This document shows, piece after piece, positions 22,146 to 34,672 of a DNA stretch of 64,000 bases. Below the pieces are notes generated by a model. The model was not told the DNA's origin. It saw only the letters and a program-made list of their open reading frames with translations, and did no database searches. The DNA is from Perognathus longimembris pacificus. Taxonomy: Eukaryota > Chordata > Mammalia > Rodentia > Heteromyidae. The position numbers and the translations under genes were made by a program. Every line of letters starts with the position of its first letter. Position 1 is the stretch's first letter. The stretch spans positions 41,467,562 through 41,531,561 of the forward strand of contig NC_063168.1 in NCBI RefSeq assembly GCF_023159225.1. Direction: 5' to 3'.

Positions 22146-24256
22146 TGCACCGTTGCTCTCAGGGGCATAGATTCAATCCTTCTTCTATGTTCACATAGTA
22201 CTTTGAGCAGGAGATCAGAGCTTTTGCTGCTAGCTCAACTCACCACTGCTGTCAATTTTTCTTTTATCCCTTTTGTATTCAGAAAACCACTTCTTTCAAA
22301 GATCAAATTCAGCCGAAGATCTTAGAGTTCTCTTTCAGGTTTTTTGCTTAACTATTCAGTTACTCGTCTCAGAAGTTATCAAGCACATATTTCAGAATCC
22401 CTCTTAAATAGCGCAATCACAAACACCTGAGCTTTGTATCACAGAACTTGAAGAGACAGGAATCCTAGCCAAACCAAATGCAAAGCCATTGGTTCATTTG
22501 TCAACTTATGTGCCTCATTACTTTTGAGATAACTCATATGCATGTCATCTCACTGAGGAGGAATGAAAAAGGGTAATTTGTAGGTAAATCAAGATTGACT
22601 GTAAACCTTTCTATAGATATAAAAGAAACTCTTGGAATCATATTTTCATTCATTCATTCATTCATGTTTATTAAAGTGAACATTTTACCATAAGATATAT
22701 TGCTTGAAGTATACAAGGTCCCAAGATATTTATTTCATTCCCAAAAACTTAGCTCTAATAGTGAAGCAATAAAGTATTAAAGTGTCTTTTTTTTTTTTTT
22801 TTTTTTTTTTACTGAAACACAAACGCCCATCAATCTGTTTATTTCCTGTTTGGCCTGGCAACTGTCTAATTCAGTTTGGAGGAAACAATAAAGTTTGGCT
22901 AAGTATCCATTGTGTTATTTTAAACATCTATTCTGTGGGAGATGAAGCCTGAGTATTCTTTATCATATTTTAATGAACAGTAGTATTTAAAATATTAGTA
23001 CTATATTCACAAAGAATAGATAAAAGATTAAGGCAGGACATTAGAAGCCAATTTCATGCTTATTTTAACAGTAATACGGAACTCAAACCAAAATGTGAAT
23101 GACATAATTTATAAGTATTTAGGTAAAGTCTCCATAAAAAAAGTGACCATACTATTTTCAAAATTGCTGGAGTATTGTGGAAATTGGTCAATCTAATGAG
23201 CCTATAACCCAAGTAGAATAGAGATGGTCAAAGCTGTGGGTTTGCAACACTTAGCTCCTGGCTCTTTTTAAAATTCCCCATCAAACATGGGAGGAGGGTA
23301 TTCTTAGGAAGACCCACCACCTGAATGTCAGAATAGTAAAAACATAAACCCTTAAGAACTCAGCTGAACTAGAAAGGGAAGGTTATTAGGACAAAGTGGT
23401 AAAGTGAAACTAATCAGAAATAAAACTATTACTTGATTTCACAGAAAAATAAAATCCTTTCCTAATGTCAAACTGAGAGTAGTGTAAAACATATGATTTC
23501 TTGATCTACTTAAAATACCAATTCTGTTAAAGAGAAATAAAATCTGAGCTATGAATTTTTCATTATATTCGAATGTAGGTATGCAATTTTATAGCAGCTG
23601 AATTCTGTTATAGTATTTCTGGTCTCGGGTATAACAATTCCCTCATACAATAAATCTTTTATGACTTAGGAAAATGATGTGTTTTTTTCCCTAAATAAAA
23701 CTTTTCCTCAGAGCTGTTCTCTAGACAGTATAACAACTTTAGGATACTACAACTGTGAGATATTGTGAGATCTATCTAAATTTTTTGCTACAGTGAGACC
23801 AATTCTTCAACTATAGATAATGTAGATATTCTCATTCCCATGAAGAGAAAGAGATAGCTATCTTTAGTGGAATAAGCTACCTTATTTGTGAGTGATGTTC
23901 TTTGACCATTGTCCTTCCTCTGCCATACTTTTTGCCTACTGGTCTCTAGATGGGCTTCAATAACCTTGAGGTGTTCTCAAAGCATTTCATTGCTCAAGCT
24001 ATGGTATATCTATAGGTATTGGAGAGCAGTCTTCTTTTCCACTCTGAGAAACACAATGAAAACTAAAGAGTTTCTTCTGATTGAGCAAAAACATCTAGTA
24101 GGATGTCATGAGCTAATGGAAAAAAAAAAAAAACTGTGGCTCACTCTGATAAAATCAAAGTGAACCAGGAAACAAATATCAAAGGAGTAGACACAGTGTT
24201 GGTATGAGGAATCAGATCTTTACAGTGTTAAATAGTTACCATTTTCACAAGACTTT
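22146..24256. other. No gene found
   Basis: AT-rich unique sequence with a short (CATT)n run (22,648-22,665) and a 24-base T-run (22,787-22,810). I find no TSD around the T-run, so I do not call an insertion. Confidence 0.5.
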
Positions 24257-24257
24257 A

Positions 24258-24402
24258 TTTCAGAGCATCTTAACCTTGATGTTACTGATACTTTGAACTA
24301 GATCATTCTTTGTCAAATGGACTGTTCTGTGTATTATAGAATGTTTTGTAAGAGCTCTAGCCAATGCCTACTAGATGGCAGAAATATATCCCCCTCACCT
24401 CT
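24258..24402. mobile_element. hAT/Charlie-type MITE relic (MER-like)
   Basis: The order 'catcttaaccttgatgttactgata', 'actagatcattctttgtca', 'tgttctgtgtattatagaatgtttt', 'ccaatgcctactagatggcag' matches a widespread, non-autonomous mammalian MER element of hAT-Charlie type. I am sure of the resemblance, less sure of the exact family name. Confidence 0.6.
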
Positions 24403-25108
24403 CTATTTCTGTTAGGACCTTCAACTTATTTCTAGATAATCCTGGATGTACTGTGTGACTGGTTGACCAAGCAAGAGGGACTAAATTGCTTGTCTCATTG
24501 CCTGATATACAGGTGATTACTCAAAAAATAGTTCTCTTTCAGATTCCAAGTGTGAAAGCTGATGATTAAGTTTGCCTTACTTACAAAAGTTCCAATGCTT
24601 CCCTGGGGAGAATAGTTAACTGAAATATATGTTTTTGAATGAAAATAAAAACACAATTAAGTTACAGTTAACATAAGCTCTTTAATATAAAGTTAGCCTA
24701 TGTTTTCAACTCATACTCCATTAAGAAGGTGCAGGGAATATATTTTAAATCAAAAGATCCCCAAAAGGGAAAGGAGATGACAAAAATCTAACTTGGGAAA
24801 CTTTCTTCTTCAAAGGTATTTTTGGAAAGCATTTTCATCCATCTATAAAGCGAAATTCTTGCGGGCAATGGTGAGCCATATAAAGCATTAGGCCACACAC
24901 CTGTTCCAAACGTTGTGTATCCATGAGATCAGTACCACAAGAAATAAGAATAAGAAGGGCACTTAATGGGAAGACTGGTAAAATGTGTTTTTATTTTATT
25001 TAAAAAATGGAGATATAGTGGGGAAAAATCCATGTACACACTGAAATCCCAGCCTTTTTACCAAGGTAACTCTGGGTTTGTATCTTCTCAAGGGACAATG
25101 GAATATAC
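24403..25108. other. No recognisable feature
   Basis: Unique AT-rich DNA. Confidence 0.5.
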
Positions 25109-25109
25109 T

Positions 25110-25200
25110 GGAACCAGGCTGCCTTTTATCACTGGTGAGCTACGCGACCTTGGACAAGCTGATTTACTTTACATTTCATCTATAATGGCAGGACAAACAC
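25110..25200 (+). mobile_element. MIR-like fragment
   Basis: 'gagctacgcgaccttggacaagctgatttactt' followed by 'catttcatctataatgg' parallels the MIR core 'gtgaccttgggcaagtt...cctcatctgtaaaatgg'. It is short and diverged. Confidence 0.6.
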
Positions 25201-28200
25201 AGCACTTTTTTCATAAGGATATGGAAATTTAATAAATCATCACTTTTTTCCAGAAGTAACTATAACCCACTTACCTATCATTTTTCCTTGTTCTTGGGTC
25301 TCCTGAACAACAATAGCTGACAACACTTCCCAGGTCACAGAACACCATGTGCTGACTAACAACCAGAAGTTGTCCAGAAGTTGAAATTCACATTTTTCAC
25401 AAGAGTAGACATAGGCTTTCCTTTGTTTCTTTTCTCTATTCCTAATTGAATCCCTCACAAACTCATGTATTCAGAATGTCTGCATTTCAGACTTTCTTGG
25501 GAAAACCATACCTTCCCCTTGCAGCTTGGGCCTGTGGTTCCCTCTGCCTAGTGTGTCCCACTGCATCTCACCACGGCTGCAGTTTTGGTGATCTGGTTGC
25601 ATATGGCACTGTATAACAAGATTTCATTCAGAATGAGTTCTGCTAGAATTATAATGAAATGTGCTTAATTTGAAGCAACCTTTGAAAAATCTGTCATAGT
25701 AGGAAAAGTGAATTTTCCTCCTGTCCAATTTTTGTGATTCTCATTATTTTCTTTAGCTGTTTTGAAGGTGGTAGGTATGAGTGTTGGGAGCATTAGGTTA
25801 ATAGTTACATATTTCCTAAGAATGTAGACTTGCTTTTTGCACATGAAGACTGGAAATAAGACTTGGAGTGTTCTGGTATTGTTTTCTCATTCAAAGGGAG
25901 TTTATCTTTACGAGGGATTCAGCAGGATTGCCTCTAGCATCTTATTGAAGTGTGGCTTCCAGTAAAGGATGACACCTTTGATAAGATTTTTTATCATATA
26001 AAAGGTAAGTACTTAAAATATTACCTTATAAGTACTTGTAACTCTGGCAAAAATAAACACCTGCTAAATATTCATTGTTATTGTGTCTTGGTAATAAATA
26101 AGGCAAAGAGAACGAAGTTAAGAATATGTACATGATCTTTTTCCAGCATGAAATTTCCGTTTGCTCTCAAAATACCAACACTATCAGCAGTTGGCCAAGG
26201 AAAACCAAACACTGAGAAAGAGCTATAGATTGAAGTTAGATACTAAGACTTGCAATATAGAATTTGAAGAAAATTAGTGTTTACAAAAAGACTTGGAAGA
26301 AATTATTAAAAGAAAAACATGTAGCCATCAAGCCAGAACAAGATGCTAGTGCACCTATTAAAGTGTATTAACAGAGGGAAAAAGTGCAAGCTGTAGCAAA
26401 TAAAATATGATGACAAATATGAAAAATTCAATAGACTGGATGTAAAAAATTCTTGAGATCTCCTAGAGCATACTAGCTAGTACAAGGGAGAGCAGAGGGA
26501 AGAATCAGAGACTATCAGAAGTACTTGGATAAAATCTGACTATGGTATCATATAACATGGTAAAATATCTACCCTATAAAAACTGATGATAATAATAATC
26601 TAAGGTAAGTAGTTTAAGGAAAATGTCCTCCAGGCATGAAAAATTATCTTCTTTGGAGCTTTGAAGTCATCTCCCTCCCAGAAAACTTTTAAGTTTAAAA
26701 GTAAGTGAGTAACAAAGGAAGAAAAAAGTCTCAGGATCAGTAATGGAGAGATGAAGGCAACTGTCAGGTTGGTGATAACTTCATAGCATCTCTATAATAC
26801 AAGTATGCTGGACAAAGCACTTGAGAACTATTGTAGCCCCAGGCAGGTTCATCACATCACAGTTTTCACTAGTCGAATATCCCAGAAATATCCGGTATAT
26901 TCAGATTTCAACTATTCATGGGACCCTCTTATATAAATTGACCCAGGTCCCATAAAATAGAGTATCTCTTTTCTCTGTTTATGTGTTTTGAAGACAAAAA
27001 AATGATCATGGTAGAATTCATCTGCTGCAAATCTATATTGATACTTTCAAAAATAATGAAAAAGACATGCTTTGTGTCTATTTTTTTGAAAACTATTGTT
27101 TCTAGAATAGTATCATAGCATTTTATTTTGATTACTAAGGTTTCTCATCACTGGATCACTGATCTGAGATTCCTGGCTAATGTATTATATCTATACATTC
27201 ATGTCTTTGTGAAAAGAAGACTCTATTCCCTTGTCAATAAGTCCTTTGTTATTTCTGCCCTGGGGAGTAAAACACTGGAAGAAAGATAAAGATTCTAATT
27301 CTAATATAGCCTGCCTTGGATTAAAGCCAAAATTTAGGAATTAAGGTAACCTGGTAAAGATTGCACAGAACAAAACACAATGAATGGCTGATACATCAGG
27401 ATAAGAGAAATAACAGTTTGAAGACCACTCCTTTGTATCTTTATTCTTACAGAGATGTGTTATCTCCAACACTTTCCATTTTTCTTAGTATCTTATTACC
27501 TTCCTTCCCAAGTCTACTATACTTCCACCAGTAACCTTTGAAATCCTTCCAAAGCTCATATGGTCATGACAGGCAACTCTAGGGGTGAGACATCTCAACA
27601 AAGGGGAATTGATTATGAACTGAAGCACCCAAAGTTGATTTCATTTTTTATGGATGTCTCATTTGACAAACAGATTGCAAAGGAAAGCCAATTTGCCTCT
27701 TTTTATGGTTGCAAATCAGTTAAAACAGTGTATATTTGTATGTGTCTGTGGCATAAGTGTGTCTATAATACAATTGTCTGTAAGATAGTTTCTAAGTAAT
27801 TGTCAGTTTTCTGGCAATGGAAATTAGGTTTAATGTCTTGGTTCTTTTGATATGTTTCTACTAGTCTCTAAAAATGACATAGTCTGGCTTCAACTTATAG
27901 AAAAGTAAGAAAAATAAGGGCAAGGGCTATAACTTGGAGGTCAGCTCAGAATTTATTAGGTATCTTGAGGTTAGAGATGATTAGATTAGATATTCTAAAG
28001 TTGCAAACATTATTTAAAAACTTAATTGCAAGGAACATAAATACAAATCTTGAAGAAGCCACAAATTAATGAGCCTGGCTCTCTGATGGATACTTCAGAG
28101 GTTAAAATATGGATTTTACTGTAGAGGGCCATTATGGTGTGCTAAGAATTTTGAAGGTGGGAAGAATGGAAACATTGCTTCACTTGATGATGACTATTTC

Positions 28201-28252
28201 CTAATATGTGAAGAGGAAGGCAAAGCAACGATGACAAAGACATGGCCCAAAG
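25201..28252. other. No gene found
   Basis: Three kilobases of AT-rich unique sequence. Open frames are at most about 80 codons and none resembles a known protein. No repeat family is recognised. Confidence 0.5.
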
Positions 28253-28254
28253 GC

Positions 28255-29025
28255 TCTTTAGTCAGAAGTTAGTGGACATGCTTTATTGCTTTTGCTAGGA
28301 ATTCCAGTAGTATAGTGAAGAGGAGTTGAGAGAGTAGACATCCTTGTCCCATTCTTGATTTTGGAGGAAATATTTTTATATTTTCACCATTAAGTATAAT
28401 GCTGGTTGTAGGTTGGACATCCTTTGTTTTCTATTGTTATTATAAAGGTGATGTACAGAGGGGTTACAGTTACATATGTTGTGTAAAGAGTATATTTCTT
28501 TTTGGACAATGCCATTTCTTCCCAGTTCATAGCCTTTATTATATTGAATGTTCCATGTATTCCTCGCTTCTCCAGAGCTTTTATCACACAAGTGTTGAAA
28601 ATCTTGTCAAATGCTTTTTCTGCATCTATTGACATGATCATATGGTTCTTGTCCTTGCTCCTGTTGATGTGTAATTACATTAGTTGACTTGAGTTTATTG
28701 AACCAGCTTTGCATCCCTGGGATGAATCCCATTTGATGATAATATATGATTTTTTTGATAAATTCTTGAGGTCAGTTGGCCATAATTTTATTGAAAAAGT
28801 TTGCATTGATGTTCACTAGAGAAATGTGTTTATAGTTCTATTTCTTTGATGAATCTCTATCTGGTTTTGGGATGAGTATAATGCTGGTTTCATAGAATGA
28901 ACTTGATAATGATTTTTCCCTTTCTGTTTAATGGAAGAGTTTGTGGAGTACTGATGCCAGTTCTCCTTTGAAAGCCTTAAGAATTCGGTTGTAAATCCAC
29001 TGGGTCCTGGGCTTTTAGGATATGC
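28255..29025 (-). pseudogene. Old L1 ORF2 reverse-transcriptase remnant
   Basis: On the minus strand this aligns with the RT part of the complete L1's ORF2 (about 46,270-46,930). Readable pieces include a '[11 protein letters not shown]'-type motif A neighbourhood (28,600-28,640) and 'SPGPSGFTTEF' (about 28,985-29,010), the finger region upstream of RT. The frame is broken repeatedly. Neither 5' nor 3' UTR of this copy is present. A short L1 3' end is lodged in it at about 28,421-28,502. Confidence 0.85.
28421..28502 (-). mobile_element. Short L1 3'-end insertion inside the older L1
   Basis: 'ctattgttattataaaggtgatgtacagaggggttacag' is the reverse complement of the terminal L1 3' UTR. It interrupts ORF2-derived sequence that resumes at about 28,530. 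Flanks TTGGACAT (28,413-28,420) and TTGGACAAT (28,502-28,510) are a possible decayed TSD. The insertion is heavily 5'-truncated. Confidence 0.7.
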
Positions 29026-29029
29026 TGTA

Positions 29030-30690
29030 GAGTTGGAGCAATTCAAATACCCATCCCTTCAGCGTCAGTAGTCTGTAACTCCATGATCTGTTGCATAGTA
29101 ATGAGAGTTTTCTTTCTACTTCCACTACTTTTTCATTTTATCCATCCCTCACACCCCATGCTCTTGCTCTTATTATCCACTCCTTCCTGAGTTTCTGTTT
29201 CTGTTTACTTATAAATACTACTTTTTTAAATGCATGTTGGCCATTTTTTTTAACAAATATTATAAACTTTTATGTCTATAGAGATCCTTGGTAGAGATCA
29301 CTTAGCTTCTGTGATACCCCTCCAAGAATCTTTCTTCATTACCTGCCATACTCATTAGAAGACTGGATTCATGAATATGTTCTATTAAAATAAAACTTCA
29401 ATTTGGTCACCTAACATGCTCTTTGGCAAACTTAGTGATATCTGCCATTGGCTCTAGTATTGATATCCACTTTCAGTCTAACTAAACCTGAACAGTAAAA
29501 TTAAAAAAAAACAACAACATAATTTGGCATATAAATTAGACAGATGATCCTATTTTGCATAACAAATAATCACAAAGCCTATATATTTTCAGTATTGATT
29601 ATAGTTATTTTTCATTATTATTTATAGTTATCTAGTAAAATACTGCATGAAGTATGTTGTAACAATAAGAAATATTGCTACTTTCTTGTTTAATTATAAG
29701 AATGCTCTTTATTAAGTAATAAAAGAATAATTTTCATTAATAATTAGATTGTATATTTAACTTTAAAATGGACTTTGAATCTTATGTTACTTACTTAACA
29801 AATATTTTGGTATTATTTTCCATATTATTATTTTCTTTCACAAAAGGCATTTCAGTCTCAAGTCTGCTATGAGTTTGTTTCAACAATATATAATTTGAAA
29901 ATGTAGATTGAACTTTTACCTTCTTACCTTTGAAATGAGTCCAAAATACCTTTGATGTCAAGAAACCATGTATTCAGATAAAATAATTTTACATGTGAAT
30001 TACATGTAAACATCATTAAGAGAAGCAAAAGAGTGTAAAGTGAATAAACATGTTTTAATTCCACAAACCTGAAGAAAATAAACTTATTTAATAACATGTA
30101 TTGATTTTTTTTCTGCTAGTGTGGTTCAAACTATGTTAGTGTATACTAAAAATTGTGTGTAATGTTTTCTTACCAGCATATATGATTAATTGTTTAGGGG
30201 CCCACTTTAATCATTTCCTTTTTGCAAGGCACTCTATATATTGCTATAAAGTCAATGCTTTACATAGTGTTATATTATGGAATTAAATGAAGAATTGACA
30301 AAACATCCCAAGCTGGAAATAAGAAGGGCCCTTTTCTTTCAGAGGCAGAATTCTAGCTTCAAAATGTTATATTAATTCGACTACAGAATACAGAGAATTC
30401 ATTTTTTATTTCATCTTGAGACCTTGCCACAAGCAAACTAATTTTTTTTTCACCCTGTAGAAGCTTGTTAGCTCATCTCTCACCACAGAGCTTGTGTAAT
30501 TACCCTCTAGCTTACAGCTTGAATACAAAGGGGGAAGCTAGAGTTTCTTCTAATTGGGTGCTATTACCATTGCTACACACATAAAAAAGATATATGTAGC
30601 CCAGCTTTCAAAGCTTTAACAAAGGTGGGATTTTAGGTGAAATAGGTGGTTTTGACTCATTTCTGTAGGCCTCCACATCTTGAATTTAGA
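29030..30690. other. No gene found
   Basis: Very AT-rich DNA (especially 29,500-30,300). No repeat or coding identity seen. Confidence 0.5.
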
Positions 30691-30691
30691 A

Positions 30692-31615
30692 TTGTTGTTC
30701 AGTCACAAAAGCAAGCTGTATGGAGATTCCTCAGAAGGCTAAACATAGAGCTACCCTATGACCCAGCAGCCCCACTTTTGAGCATCTACCCAAAAGACCA
30801 CAAACAAGAACACACTAAAGCCACCAGCACAACAATGTTAATTGCAGCACAATTTGTCATAGTTAATTATGGAGCCAAACCAGATGCCCCTGAGTAGACG
30901 AATGGATCAGGAAAATGTGGTTCGTATACACAATGGAATTTTATGCCTCTATCAGAAAGAATGACATTGCCCCATTTATAAGGAAATGAAAGAACTTGGA
31001 AAAAATTATACTAAGTGAAGTGACCCAGACCCAAAGAAACATGCACTCTATGGTCTCCCTCATAGGGAATAATTAGCACAGGTTTAGGCTAGTCACAGCA
31101 GAGGATCACACAAGAGCCTAATAGCTATGCCCTTATGAATGCATAAGATGATGCTAAGTGAAATGAACTCCATGTTATGGAAATGACTGTTACATCACTG
31201 TTGTAATTACTTTCAACATGCCATGTGAAACAGTAGCTTCTATTGTTGATGATCCTCTTGTATCCCCTTTCTGTGGTTGTACCTGCACTATCACTGTATC
31301 TCATCTGAGTACCCTGGATACTGTATATACTAGTATTAGAACTAGGGAAGTGAAAAGGAATATCAAAATCCACTCCAAAAGCAATACTTGCAAAACCCAT
31401 TTGGTGTAAACCAACTGAACAACTCATGGGGGGGGGGTGGAGAGAAAAAGGGGGGAGGAATGAGGGAGCAGGTAACAAACAGTACAAGAAATGTACCCAA
31501 GGCCTAACAAATGAAACTGTAACCTCTCTGTACATCACTTTGACAGTAAATAAGGAAAAAATGTAATTCAAACAAATAAATAAATAAAATGAAAAAATAC
31601 AACAACAACAACAAC
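30692..31615 (+). mobile_element. 5'-truncated L1 (ORF2 C-terminus plus 3' UTR)
   Basis: A plus-strand copy closely related to the complete L1's 3' end. It begins in the ORF2 C-terminal region and encodes the '[18 protein letters not shown]' segment at 30,726-30,780. It continues to the end of ORF2 near 31,075, then the 3' UTR with a G-rich tract (31,427-31,470), 'gaaactgtaacctctctgtacatcactttgac' and an A-rich (AACAAC)n tail. ORF2 is cut by stop codons after about 80 codons. The border on the left is approximate. A 192-codon minus-strand frame across 31,125-31,703 is only the antisense of this L1. Confidence 0.9.
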
Positions 31616-31619
31616 AAAA

Positions 31620-32475
31620 GGCAAGACTGTTCCATTCACTTGCTAACCATAATTGGTACCCATGGCAGGTGCTGGTGTCTGCTGAAATGATTGAACCCTG
31701 CATTAACGTGATTACTGATGCTATCTGCCAGAAAAGAGTGCAGTGTAGACTGTAATTGGTTATTGTGAGTAAGAAGATCTGTTCTAGGTCATTTCACACC
31801 AAATGTCCTCTAAAGATTTTCTCTTCCATTGCTTTGATTCCCCTGCTGGTGATTTTACTTTTAGACCAATTTATGACTTGGTTTTTCTTTCTCCTATCTC
31901 TGATTCCTTCACAAAATCAATTGAAAATGCTCCATCTATGTAACTGAAGACAAGATTTTTAATCCATTGAATCTGAAGGTTGATAACTGGGCCTCATCAT
32001 GACTAAACTGTACATTACTATGTTCCACATTGTATTCAGAAGCAAAATGCTCTCTCATTGCAAGCACATACCCTGTGAAGTTTTGTTTCTTTATAGGAAA
32101 ATGTTCTATCTGATCCAACCATATTTCCTTCTAGGTAGGGTGGTACCATAGCCAAAGGATGAAAGTCTACTAAACCATTTTTAAGGTCAAAATCAACAAC
32201 ACCCATTTATTGTCACTGTCCTTTCTTCAATTCTCTACCAAGATAAGAAATGTCCTCTGACTAGTCTGTCTTCTATGATATCTTGCTTTCAGATGTGATA
32301 AACAATTGGTAGAGTAAAGTTTTGTGAGCATTTTAAGGAATATTTTGCTTTGAAGGTCTATATTTTTTATTTTCCTTTTCCCAAATTAACTCATTAAAGA
32401 ATAAGGAAGTTTCAACATTAGTGAGTTAGTGAGCTGAGATGGAAAGACAGGATAAAGATAGAATAGGAGACATAA
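31620..32475. other. No recognisable feature
   Basis: Unique AT-rich sequence. Confidence 0.5.
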
Positions 32476-32477
32476 AG

Positions 32478-32628
32478 GAATAAGGAGAGGAGGAGGAGGA
32501 AGAAGAGAAGGAAGGAAGAGGAAGAGGAGGAGGAGGAAGAGACAAAGAAGTAGAAGAAAAAGGAAAGGGAGGAGGAGGAGAGTAGGGACAGAGGGAAGAG
32601 GGATAAGAAAGGTAAGGAGAGGATTTGC
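32478..32628. repeat. GGA/GAA-rich polypurine tract
   Basis: About 150 bp of almost pure purine on the plus strand with GGAGGAGGA and GAAGAG blocks. It is mirror-like in parts, so triplex (H-DNA) formation is conceivable. The leucine-rich minus-strand frame is an artefact of composition. Confidence 0.9.
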
Positions 32629-33724
32629 CATGGACTTACAGATTATTTAGTTGTTTATGTGGCTTCTAAATCTCTACAGTTCACTGGTACTCTTAACACA
32701 TTGTCATACTGGTTGGAGCCAAGGTTTTTCTCAATGTATAGCCATCCCAAAGGCAAATAAAATTAACCCATGTGGACACACTGGGGAGAAATAGTAAAGA
32801 ATCAAAAACATATCTAGTCACTTGTGAACTCCATAAAGCTGGTTTAGGATTGCAATTCTTTAAAAAAAAAAAAAACTTAAAACCCACAGTTCACCAAAAG
32901 GAATACTTGCAAACATGTTGCTCTTCTAATATACTTACCTCTCCTCCTCATTGTCTATCATCATTTCTTCCCCTAGTCTATTCTCTACGTCCTCCCTTGA
33001 TGTCTTTACTGAATGAAAAACTTTTACAAACATCTCTTGACTTTATTTGTTTGTGAGGAATTGATGACAATGCAAGAAATAGTGTAGTAAATATTCATAT
33101 TAATCAGAAAACAGTTATTTAGGACAACAGTCTTCATCTTAAGCAACATCTAGAAGTGTCTATAGTTGATTGATGAAATGTAAGATTGATTATGAAATAT
33201 TTGGAGGGCCCACAAGACAATCTCCTCTCAGCTACTCAAAAAAGACAAGAAAATGCTTTATGAATCTCACAAAATAAAGTGATTATTTTTATGTGGTAAC
33301 TCTTTCCTGAATCTTTTTATATCTATGCATCACAGGAGGGTCTATTTCCTTGATGTAATAATGATATGGCCTTATATTTATATAGTGCTCTACACTTTTT
33401 GAAGTATTTAGATATGTGCTGTCTCATCCTTCTAAATAGCTACCCTCAAAGTCTTCATTCTATTTAATTCGTGGAAAGAACAGAGAAAAATAAGTTGCTA
33501 TTTCTTTGTTTGGTAGAATTGAGATTAGAAAAAATATTCCTACTTGCTATGTTTTTTATTCCAGTTAACAGTGTTTTTATTAATGCAGGTTTATTTATCT
33601 AAAAAAATCATCTTTGTCATTTACTTCAAGTAAAAATTGAAAACATCTTTTCAATTTAAAAGTCTGAGTTTGCATTCCTATGCAACTTATAATTACAATT
33701 ATGAATTACACAGAGAGGTTGGAG
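32629..33724. other. Mostly unique; weak MIR/L2-like wording
   Basis: A 13-base A-run occurs near 32,863. 'ttatatagtgctctacactttttgaagtat' to 'gtctcatcc' (33,373-33,428) resembles the interior of an ancient MIR/L2-type repeat but is too short to classify. Confidence 0.4.
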
Positions 33725-33960
33725 TCAACAGTACCACGTATGTGACCAGCAGTGGTCTCATCGATCATAATGGGGCTGAAAATTCCTAGGGTAGAGTGAT
33801 TTTGTGCCTGGGTAACATGGTGGTTTGATGCATATGTCTGCAGGCCACATAAAAGTATTGCATATGTACCTATGTGTAGTACCTAGTACGAATGGCACTG
33901 TTACTGGTTTGTGCTAAATTTTTAATCATTCATTTGTAGTATTCTCTTCTTTGTTAACAG
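33725..33960 (+). mobile_element. Ancient DNA-transposon-like relic
   Basis: The order 'acagtaccacgtatgtgaccagcagtggtctcat', 'ataatggggctgaaaattcct', 'cataaaagtattgcatatg', 'gcactgttactggttt' matches a dispersed mammalian DNA-transposon-derived repeat of Tigger/MER type that I recognise but cannot name exactly. It is internally deleted. Confidence 0.45.
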
Positions 33961-34436
33961 AATTTCACCATAAAACGTTATTTCATGTTGTTCAGCACAG
34001 GTTTCATGTATCTTCTTGTGTTGCTTACCACATCTCTTGATTGCATCAAGAAGCCACGTTAAGTAACTGATCTACACTAACTAGGTATAGATCAACAGTC
34101 TTCACACAATGACACAATTTCTCACAGCATATCTCTACTGTTGAGTGATATATAATCACATAAATGTGAGTTACTGATGTAACAAGAATAATTATCATTA
34201 CTGAGAGATAAAAGGCCTTTAAATGGAAATTTTACTATGAAAATAGAAATTAGAAAATTATCATTTCTAATGAATGTATCTTAGAGGGTATTTGGCAAAT
34301 GGCTTCAAGTTTCTTTGTCTTAAAATTTTAAAGATATTTCTATAATGTTGCTGTGTTTTCCACAGAGTTTATAGGATTTTAAATTTAAAATAACTTCTTT
34401 AAAGATTTATGTTCTGTATTTTGTAAATCATCATTA
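33961..34436. other. No recognisable feature
   Basis: AT-rich unique DNA. Confidence 0.5.
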
Positions 34437-34438
34437 AG

Positions 34439-34672
34439 TTGGGCACAGGTGGCTTATGGAACAGGAGGCTGAGATTGGAGGATTGCAATTCAAAGCTAGT
34501 CCATGCAGAAATTGTCTGTGAGACCCTTATCTCCAGTTAAGCACACACACACAAAAAAAAAGACAAACATGGAACTGTGGCTCAAGTGGTAGAGTCCTAG
34601 GCTTGGGCAAAATATGCTCAAAGACAGTACCTAGACTCTGAGGTCTAGCCTAGTACTAGCACAAGAAGAAAA
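34439..34672 (+). mobile_element. 7SL(B1-like)/Geo dimeric SINE
   Basis: The left half reads 'gggcacaggtggctta', 'aggaggctgagattggaggatt', 'ctgtgagacccttatctccagttaa'. An A/C-rich linker follows, then the Geo half 'gaactgtggctcaagtggtagagtcctaggcttgggc'. A piece of the 7SL half is deleted near 34,457. It is moderately diverged. Confidence 0.82.

Noticed and set aside
22787..22810. 24-base T-run as the poly(A) of a reverse-oriented retroinsertion
   Set aside because: No target-site duplication and no recognisable retroelement or transcript next to it.
31125..31703. 192-codon open frame on the minus strand
   Set aside because: It is antisense to a plus-strand L1 3' end (ORF2 tail plus 3' UTR), shows low-complexity Cys and Phe runs, and has no protein signature.
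32386..32631. Leucine/proline-rich 81-codon minus frame resembling a membrane segment
   Set aside because: A composition artefact of the GGA/GAA tract.
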